Shown: one piece after another, positions 56,663 to 64,000 of the stretch
How the letters are laid out: each line of letters opens with the position of its first letter
How positions within the stretch are numbered: the first letter of the stretch is position 1
DNA from: Capsicum annuum
Taxonomy: Eukaryota > Streptophyta > Magnoliopsida > Solanales > Solanaceae
Assembly (NCBI RefSeq): GCF_002878395.1
Contig: NC_061120.1
Location: forward strand, 120,031,781-120,095,780
Length of the DNA stretch: 64,000 nt
Direction: 5' to 3'
Notes under the pieces: model-generated
Told to the model about the DNA's origin: nothing
Database searches by the model: none
Seen by the model: only the letters and a program-made list of their open reading frames with translations
Position numbers and translations under genes: made by a program

Positions 56663-58809
56663 TGTAATACGTCACATCTTGAATCCTCTGTGTATCATGC
56701 AACTCATTCTTCTAAGTCATACACAAAATATACGAGTGGTATGTTATAGTCGTACTCAAAACTTTGTGGTATGGTGGGCATTCTATTAAAGGTTTGACTC
56801 AACCCTTAATATTAGTAAGATTATCATACTATTCATATGAAGAAAGTGGTAGGCTCATCAGTATAGTCTACCTAAGATTCAAACCAAGCTATGTGTGGGG
56901 CTTAGGGTCGTATGAAGATGATACTAGTCATAAATGGAACTTGTATATTGACCAGTGTATACCTTCTTTAAGTTGTTAAGATTGTGATTTGAGGATCTAG
57001 GTCATACCTATCCATACGTGTCGTATAGTGTACTCGTAAAAACTGACAAACAATTTTTGTAAAGTTTAGCTAAGGGCTTTTTGGTCTTTTCCTCTCTAAT
57101 AACTTTCATCACGACCTATATCCCTTAAAGAGGCATTATTTTTCTCTATTCCTTAATCACAAAAACAATGCTTACATTCTCTCATCTTTAATAACATCAC
57201 GATTAGGTCTTCTTTCAAAAAATTCATCCTTCAAGTTCCAAGATTCAAACTTCTTCACAAGTCAAGAAACTTTAGGTATATGGGGTTCATGAGCAAGGAT
57301 ATTATTTCATACTTGTGCCCAAATTGCATTGTTATAAGATTAAATTTATTTATTTTTTATTAGGTTTCATACCTAACTATCCATACTCTTGAATTATGAA
57401 ACTACCATAAGAATGAAAGCTTTAAGTGCATCAAGAATTCCATATATTCATGTTTTGACATATAAGATTCATATTGTGATTTTTAATTTTACTATCTTGA
57501 CTGGGATTGTTGAAAGATTTAAAGCTAAATTTTAAGCATGAATTTTTGTTAAGAGTTTCTATGAATTAAAGCATGAATTCTAAGTTCTAAGTACAAGTAT
57601 TGAGTTTACAAGAAGTTTATGCTTTTAAGCATCGCTGATAAGTTTTATGACTTGATTTAAAAAAAGATTGATCTGTTGATCCTTAAATAAGATATGAAAT
57701 CCACATTTGTTCATATTGATTATGATTTAAAGTAAAGAGAAGCATAACTGGCTTTTATTCTATAATCCCTTATGCTAATTAAAGGTAGATTTCCTAAAGT
57801 ATGAGTATATAAGTATTCTAGGAGAAGTATTTAGCATCGAGGGAGGAATGCAGATGAGCGTATCCTAAATTCCTAAAAACAATGAGCCACCCTATGTTGA
57901 GATTTTTCCTAATATGGATGAAGTTCAGCGATCACTTAAGTTAAGGTTCTATTCTAATGGAAAAGATAGAATAGCTCTCTCTAATATGGGTAAGATATTG
58001 GACTCTATGGTATCTCACATGGTTTATGTCGGTTAGAAGAATCTCCCAAAATAAAGAACAAAAAGTTAAGCTTATAGAAACTAAGTATTATGGATCATTA
58101 AGTTATTCTTTTGCTTCATTACTCATGTTTATGTCAGTTAGAAGAATCTCCAAAAATAAAGAACAAAGTAAAGCTTTTAGAAACCAAGTGTTATGGTTCA
58201 CTAAGTTATTCTTATGCTTCATTACTCATGTTTATGATCTTGCAACCTTTTATTTTATTCAAGCTCAAGGTGAGTCATTTATACTTAGCATGCATTATTT
58301 GAAGTTTATATAAATATTCAGTTATTATTTTACTTATGTATTCACCCCCACATACTCGATACATTTCAGAAGTACTGACCCACATATATGTCTATGTGTT
58401 ATATTTTCTTATAATATAGGTTTCAGTTCTCGTTTCTAGCAGCATAATTGGCTACAGGTATCATCACCTAGATCCTGACTTTTGGTGAGTCCTCATAGTT
58501 CGAGGACCCTGTTTCTCAGATATCTGATTCATTGTAGAAAGTGTTTTAGTTATGTGAATTCTAGTTATGTTCGGTTCAGCTAGGTCTATCCTAGTGGCTC
58601 TCTAATCTGTAGTAGAGGCTTGTCAGACAGTTTATGTTTTAAGTTCAAAGTGTTGGTTTAAGACTTCCAAGTTAAAGACTCTCTTTAAAGATATAAAATT
58701 ATTTACCTTCAGTTATTATTTATGTTGGTTCCTATTTATGGGTTAGTTTAGGACTATTCGTAGTCTTGAGCACCGTGTGACATCTAGGGGGTACTTCCAG
58801 GGCATTAAA
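56663..58809 (+). repeat. Element H 3' LTR with a 105-bp internal duplication
   Basis: It starts TGTAATACGTC and ends GGCATTAAA, followed by ATTAC. Landmarks are TACGTGTCGTATAG-like words in U3 (56700-57040), the TAGCATCGAG motif (57830), a bulged hairpin (57947-57971), a tandem duplication (58023-58127 and 58128-58232), GTCCTC/GAGGAC (58489-58507), CTAGG/CCTAG (58580-58594) and the U5 terminus (58740-58783). The open frames at 58026-58313 are the duplication read through. Confidence 0.9.
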
Positions 58810-58814
58810 ATTAC

Positions 58815-60189
58815 TTACAAAAAAACTCCCAAAATTGTAGAAAGAAAACAACACACAAAATGCATAAAATAGCATGGAATCTTAACAAATGTGAATGATA
58901 TTTGAGAATTAAAGAATCATTGCCATCAAGAAAAAACAAACAAGACCAGCCTACAACCAAACATGAACAAGTCCAAAATAAGCATTAAAAAAATAAAAAA
59001 CTAAGTACAACTGAGGTAAATCAAAAGAAGAAATAAAAGGATAAAAAATTAACTTTTGTGAAGCAACGCGCCTGAACTAGGAGCTTTGTGGAAGCTTGAT
59101 TCTTCGCTGCTACTGAAAAGGGCATTTGAAAATTGTAGCCTAGGATTTTAAGCTCAAAGTTGTGTCTCACAGAATCCTTATAACTAAAATCTTTTAAATA
59201 GAAAGATCCTACACTTTATTAGGTTTTCTTTGCTTATCCAATATTACCCCTCACAAATAAGTATTGAGGGGTTTATATCAGAGGAACTCGGAGATCAACT
59301 CTCTAATTTTGGCGGCGATCTAAGATCCTAGATTTTAAGAAGGGTTAGGAATTTCACAAAGGGTTTTGAATTCTAATTAGAGGAAAATGCTTAATGTCTA
59401 GAAATTATACAATTTATGTATGAAATTAAAATAATTCTAAAATGGAAATTGTATAGATATTTGAGGTTAATCATTAGAAATATGACCTCGATGCTTCCAA
59501 TAGTACTATTATTGTGCCCTACATACGACTTTGTATGGAGGAGGTGGATTTGAAGTAGTGATGTCATATGGTTGCATTATTTTTTGTATCATTGTTGTTG
59601 TTCTATTATTGTTATTTTAGGTTAAAGAAGAAGACATAAAGATGATAGGTTTGGGCTGGAGTAGGTCAAATAGTTTAGGCTGGGTCAGTGGGTTTATTGG
59701 GCAATTAGTGTAGGATTTGAAAATTGTTGGACTGGTAGATTAGGTTGTTGAAGAGAGAGCCACATTCATTTAAGACCTAGTCAAATTTTTGTAAGAATTA
59801 ACCAAATCAATTTCGAATGTGGTTGACCACATTTAGCTAATAAGAAAATTAAATGAATTGGCATCTAATTTTATTACGAGCTTCTTGATTTTACAAAATC
59901 AAAATAATACCTTTAAAAATGATTTATTTTAAGACAAAATATATTTAAACCAAATTGGCCTCAATTTTCTAAATTTTCCAAAGGCGAATCTTTGTTTTTT
60001 GATTAAAATTTCTTAAGTAGTTATAATTATATGATTCCATATATTTGAATACGGAGACATATACTTATTACTTCGAATAGAAAATTAATCTTAAATTGTC
60101 TTGAAGTATCATTTAATTTTATAAAACAATTACATCAAAAAAAATTAAAACCGAAGAATCACAATATTAAAATAAACTATGGAGGGAAA
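58815..60189. other. AT-rich sequence without recognisable gene
   Basis: Homopolymer-rich DNA outside H. A GTTGTTGTT tract lies near 59600, but the conserved LINE tail words before it are missing. AATTGGCCTCAATTTTC near 59953 hints at an old retrotransposon but is not enough to classify. Confidence 0.45.
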
Positions 60190-60720
60190 AAACTAATATG
60201 TCAAATCTCCTGGAAAAACTATATTCCATACAAGTTAGCTAACCATAGTCTACTACTCCTAAACCATAACCTACCTTGAGGTAAAGCTTCTAGAATACAT
60301 GTTCCTTGATTCTGGTTAGCTAATTGGATTAAGAAAGTGTGAGGAAAAAGGAAGAAATCACTTTACTTTAGGATATTGCCTCTCTGATCCAGTAGAACTT
60401 AGATTAGGAATAACCCTAGGAACATTTAAGGAAGAGGCAACTCTATTAGAATAGGAACTAAGAAAAAGGGTTTACAAATTTGGGTGGTCCACTATCGGGC
60501 TCCACTATAGTGGCCTTGGTCTCACTATAGTGGACTTGTTATAGTGGACTGGGGATCACTGCAGTAATCATAGATAGTCCAGCCACACCACTTATTCTTA
60601 ATTTTAGAGTTTTTTCTTCCGCAAAGGGTGCCTAATCGTGAAAATAAATTGGCACTGCCCTAAAATATTAACTTGAGTATTTCTCATGATATTTTTATAA
60701 TGACAAAATGGGTCGTTGCA
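60190..60720 (-). repeat. LTR fragment J (minus strand) with CACTATAGTGG palindromes
   Basis: The minus strand begins TGCAACGACCCATTTTGTC, close to the TGTAACGACCC start of many plant gypsy LTRs. At 60485-60565 are repeated palindromic words (CCACTATAGTGG, CACTATAGTGGAC, CACTGCAGTAATC), followed on the minus strand by a leader-like region. The far end is lost near 60190. Confidence 0.5.
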
Positions 60721-60989
60721 TTAGATATCAATTTATCAACCACTCATCCCCAAATTGATAAGGAAGAACAGAAGTAAAAGGTCTTATTGTATCAAAGAAA
60801 AATAATATTAATGGCTCAGTACTAACTACTCCAAGCTCTATTAACACTTACCTGTGAAATTATCCTTGTTCTTTACCAATAAACTTCTCTCTAAGATGGT
60901 AGTATTTAGGAAAGAATTCAAGAAAATTGGGTTCTTATAATATACCCATATTATCTAGGGAGAACAAATTTAGCAACAATACATAAGAC

Positions 60990-61845
60990 CGCATAAAACA
61001 AAATACATATAAGGCATTTATGATAGACTACTATAGTAGCCAAGTGCTTGCTATAGCAGCATCGCTGCAATGGGGTTTAGGCTGCTATAATTTTGTAAGG
61101 TAGTTTTAAAGGGGAAGGTTTTTATTTCACCATTTCAACTTCTCACTTCTTATCTAACTCAAACTTTCCACTCCAACACTCTCTCCCTTCATGAATTTTT
61201 AAGGTAATATCTTAGTTTCCTACTCTATTACATCATTTATAACTTCATATCATGTGTTTAGAGTAGAATTGCTAAAAATTTTAGCCTAATTGGGTTCTTG
61301 GGCAAGATATTGTTTCTAATCCACATTTGAATGGATTTATAAAACTTGTTAGTTTTTCTTACATTTCTAAACCTCCTCTGGCAATCAATGAATAAGATTT
61401 ATAGAGTTCATGGGGTTTTAACTCAAAAATAGATTGGGTAGATCAATGGTTGTTCTTTAAAAAACTACAAGCAATTGAGACTTGGTTTGGGGGTGTTATT
61501 ATCATAAAAATTATGTATAATAGTCATTTACTACCATGCCTAATCTATGTCAAAAATTGAGAAAATAAAACAAAATTTCAAAATAATGGTCTGCGACTAG
61601 TCTCATTAGGATGAAGGTCCTAAGATAGTGGTTTCCTACCTAATATTGCAAGGAACTATCTCTACAGTAATCCCGGTGTGCTAGACCACGAATTGCTCAG
61701 CCACGTAGTGACAACTAGGAAAAAATTTGGAATTTCGATGCTCCTTTTTACAACATACATTATTTCATACCTTATTTAATCATAGAATTTTTATGAGAAG
61801 TTAATTAAAAACATTTTCCCTTTGTTTCTCAGTAACTATAAATAC
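60990..61845 (+). repeat. LTR-like fragment K (plus strand)
   Basis: It has CTACTATAGTAG and TGCTATAGCAGC palindromes (61028-61060), then TTCAACTTCTCACTTC, CTCTCTCCCTTCATG (leader-like, near 61180) and a region with GGTCTGCGAC and GCTCAGCCACGTAGTGAC (61590-61710). The order of palindromic U3 and CT-rich leader fits an LTR. It lies just before the gag-like region at 61850. Confidence 0.4.
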
Positions 61846-61849
61846 TATG

Positions 61850-62740
61850 GATGAAGATGGAAATATCATCCCTATCTATGAGAAGTTTCTTAACCGCTAC
61901 TGTAGGAGGCATTACTTAGGCATTACTTAGTCATATAGCTTATGGGGTTCACACATGAGCATGCATTAGTGATGGATAAGGTGGAGGAAAATTCAAAGGA
62001 GTTATATACTCGACCACAAAAAAATAGGTGGTCATATGCTAATGCAATCGATTGTTACTACAACAAAAATGTGTAAAGAAGTTCTACTCTAGCCTCCATA
62101 ATATGTATTGGAACCTTATTAACCCCACTATCATGATGTTAGTGATATTGTACCAATTGGGTATGATGTAATCAATTATACCAAGAGGTGCCCAATTAGG
62201 GAATATTTGATAAATAATACTTTAGGGTGCTCAATCCCTTAAATACCGATAATTGGGTAAGGAGAGGTAAAAAGGCAAATAGTTGTTGGCTAGCATACTT
62301 GTTGGTTGAAATACAGAGGTAGAAGATTCCTTGGGATGATACTAATTAATTAATAAAATTCTCCTACTTTACTGTAGAAGCTCAACAATGATTAACCCTG
62401 ATTTTTGAAGGATTCACCCCTCAGAAAACATCATTGATCTGGCTTACCCACAAGTGTTACTAATGGCTTACATACTAAACTGAGTGGATATAAATATGGA
62501 GAGACAAATTTTACTAGAGTGGAAGTACTCTTTTGCTACTCAGAAGGATCTTTTTCTTTCTTTCCTAATCATAGAGTTGTGTCAAAGGGTGCAACTGATG
62601 GTGGAGGTCGAGGATATCTGGACTAGATCTGACACACCCTTTAATTTGCTAAAACTGAAGGGTGCTCAAAGTAGGAGTTTGAATAGGAGAAAGATGATGT
62701 TGAAGGTTATAGTAGTGGGTCCCAAAAGGGTTGAGGGTTA
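61850..62740 (+). pseudogene. Decayed 'putative plant transposon protein'-like ORF
   Basis: Broken frames start MDEDGNIIPIYEKFLNRYCR (from 61850), then KKFYSSLHNMYW (about 62080). The open frame 62484-62741 has MERQILLEWKYS, LFLSFLIIELCQRVQLMVEV and KLKGAQSRSLNRRK. The pattern of a basic/hydrophobic helix followed by LFFPSLITELCxRAxV is that of the domain annotated as 'putative plant transposon protein', commonly found with gypsy elements in plants. Its biochemical role is unknown. It could be the gag-side ORF of element K. Family assignment is from memory of the motif. Confidence 0.45.
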
Positions 62741-62744
62741 GGTA

Positions 62745-64000
62745 TTGTCATCTCATGGCCTTTAGGGTATTTTAGGCAACTAGAGAAGGATCTAGCGGTT
62801 ATGAAGGATACGCTGATGAGAATGCCAATTCATCTCTATCAATCCACTTATCTACTAATATGGGACCCTCAGACCTCCAAAGTGATTATACTATCTTGGC
62901 TTGTGCCCATGTAGATCTCTAGAAGGACTTTAAAGTGGGAAAAAGAGGTACTCCTAGGATCAACTGATTTCTTATTTGTGGTAAGGTATAAAGTTCATCC
63001 CAGAGTTCATCACCTTGGATAAGTATTTTCCCAAGGTGAAGATGCCTTAGGCCCATGGATTCTTGTTTTTCAGCTGGCTAGAAGGAAAAAGTTTTAATAC
63101 AACAAGATTTTTAAGTGAAGTGACCTATTAGGACTTAGATATGTACTCCCTACCTCCCCACATCCAACTTAATTTTATATTATGCTGATTTTCCCCTATG
63201 TAGGAATATTTTAGACATCTTTTGATTTCCCACATTTAGATATTTAACCATCTTTTGTATTAAGCATCATGAAGTTGAACTTAAGGAGTTGACTTTAGAG
63301 GAAAAATAGATACTTCTTCTGAGCATGGTGCTAAGGATTTTGATATCCAAGTCAACACATCTACTCCTTATGCACCAAAGTGGAAGCCAGAGTTGATGGG
63401 ATCTCTAAATCTTTCTCAAGGTATTAATAGAACTTATTCAAACTCCAATAAAATTTAGAAACAAAAGATTAGGATGAGTAAGATGTGATATATGAAAACT
63501 CTAGAGTGGTGAAATGAGAGTTAATGTGGAGTGACATGAAAGGGTTGTCACAACCTTACACTAACTTTTATAACCTCTCTTTATTTTCTAGTTGTCTTGA
63601 TATTTGTGTCGTAATCCTTGAAAATAAGCCTAGTGAGGTACCTCAAGCAATAAAGAATCATAATATGCTAGAAAGCTTCCAAAATAAGTAAGTGTACACT
63701 AATATTGAAAATCAAGGTGAATGCAATCTTTCCTATGATCTGCAGGTTAACAAAGCTAAACCTTACACTTTGTCTAAAGTAATAGATCCTTGTGTGGATT
63801 GTAGCCTATTGAGTGTAAGTGATTTCTTGTATATGTGTGAACGTAAGATCTTTTTATTTGTGATGATATTGATAACACCTTTGTGCATGATGGTAATTCC
63901 ATTATTATGAGGTACCAAACAATAGTTGATCCTATAAATCACCAGATTGATTCTTCTAGTTAGATTAATTTGAGTCCACCTACTGTTAGCAACTATAATA
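62745..64000 (+). other. Unassigned sequence at the right edge
   Basis: Short open frames only. The longest, 63692-63910 (72 codons), has a hydrophobic C-terminus (FLFVMILITPLCMMVIPLL) but no family motif or start context, and it lies in AT-rich DNA. It may continue the decayed element K beyond the window. Confidence 0.35.

Larger units (their letters stand above)
45540..58809 (+). mobile_element. Element H: Del/Tekay gypsy remnant hosting element G
   Basis: H has a 5' LTR (45540-47221, truncated), an integrase/chromodomain tail (56166-56460), PPT and a complete 3' LTR (56663-58809), with ATTAC on both sides. The two LTRs resemble each other more than either resembles F's LTR. The rest of H has been lost, replaced by LTR fragment I, an unassigned stretch and element G. 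H and F are relatives. Confidence 0.83.

Noticed and set aside
59591..59620. GTTGTTGTT tract as a second LINE or SINE tail
   Set aside because: The conserved words that precede such tails (as at 43165-43265) are missing here.

Overview
This window looks like repeat-rich intergenic DNA from a large plant nuclear genome. I found no host gene. Almost all of it is Ty3/gypsy LTR retrotransposons, mostly of the chromodomain-bearing Del/Tekay type, nested inside one another and decayed by stops, frameshifts and deletions. The LTR style, the tRNA-iMet primer sites (TGGTATCAGAGC-like) and a plant RTE-type LINE tail suggest a dicot, possibly Solanaceae (pepper, tomato or tobacco relatives). The family guess is inference. 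I use letters A to L and S for the elements.

Left nest (1-25480). Element A (minus strand) is the host. Element B (plus, 1-8949, left end outside the window) interrupts A's reverse transcriptase. Solo LTR C (plus, 12364-24494, target duplication ATTGG) interrupts A's 5' LTR. Element D (minus, 14419-23884, target duplication ATGAG) interrupts C. D has 2.8-kb LTRs and a 3.9-kb interior without gag or pol, so it resembles a large non-autonomous LARD-type element.

Middle nest (27018-44327). Element E (plus) has gag, protease, RT, RNase H and integrase remnants and a 3' LTR. Element F (plus, 31028-40739, target duplication ATTTT) sits inside E's integrase. A minus-strand LTR, S (31297-34141), sits inside F. 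A 5'-truncated RTE LINE, L (about 42050-43275), sits in E's 3' LTR.

Right nest (45540-58809). Element H (plus, target duplication ATTAC) keeps a truncated 5' LTR, an integrase tail and a 3' LTR. Between them lie LTR fragment I, with a 92-bp minisatellite, and element G (minus; gag to chromodomain). From 58815 to the end there is AT-rich DNA, pieces of other LTRs (J, K) and a decayed ORF resembling the plant retrotransposon-associated 'putative plant transposon protein' domain.

The most interesting signal is structural rather than coding. The LTRs of these different families share an ordered set of small inverted repeats in their transcribed part. In LTR S, six hairpins share a near-identical loop but have different stems, each still self-complementary. 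Related hairpins occupy the equivalent place in B, C, D, F, G and A. A conserved R/U5 hairpin, a GGGACATGTCCC palindrome, a common U5 terminus and a hairpin next to the polypurine tract recur across families whose U3 parts do not look alike. This suggests selection on RNA or DNA structure in the LTR, which alignment and covariation analysis could test.
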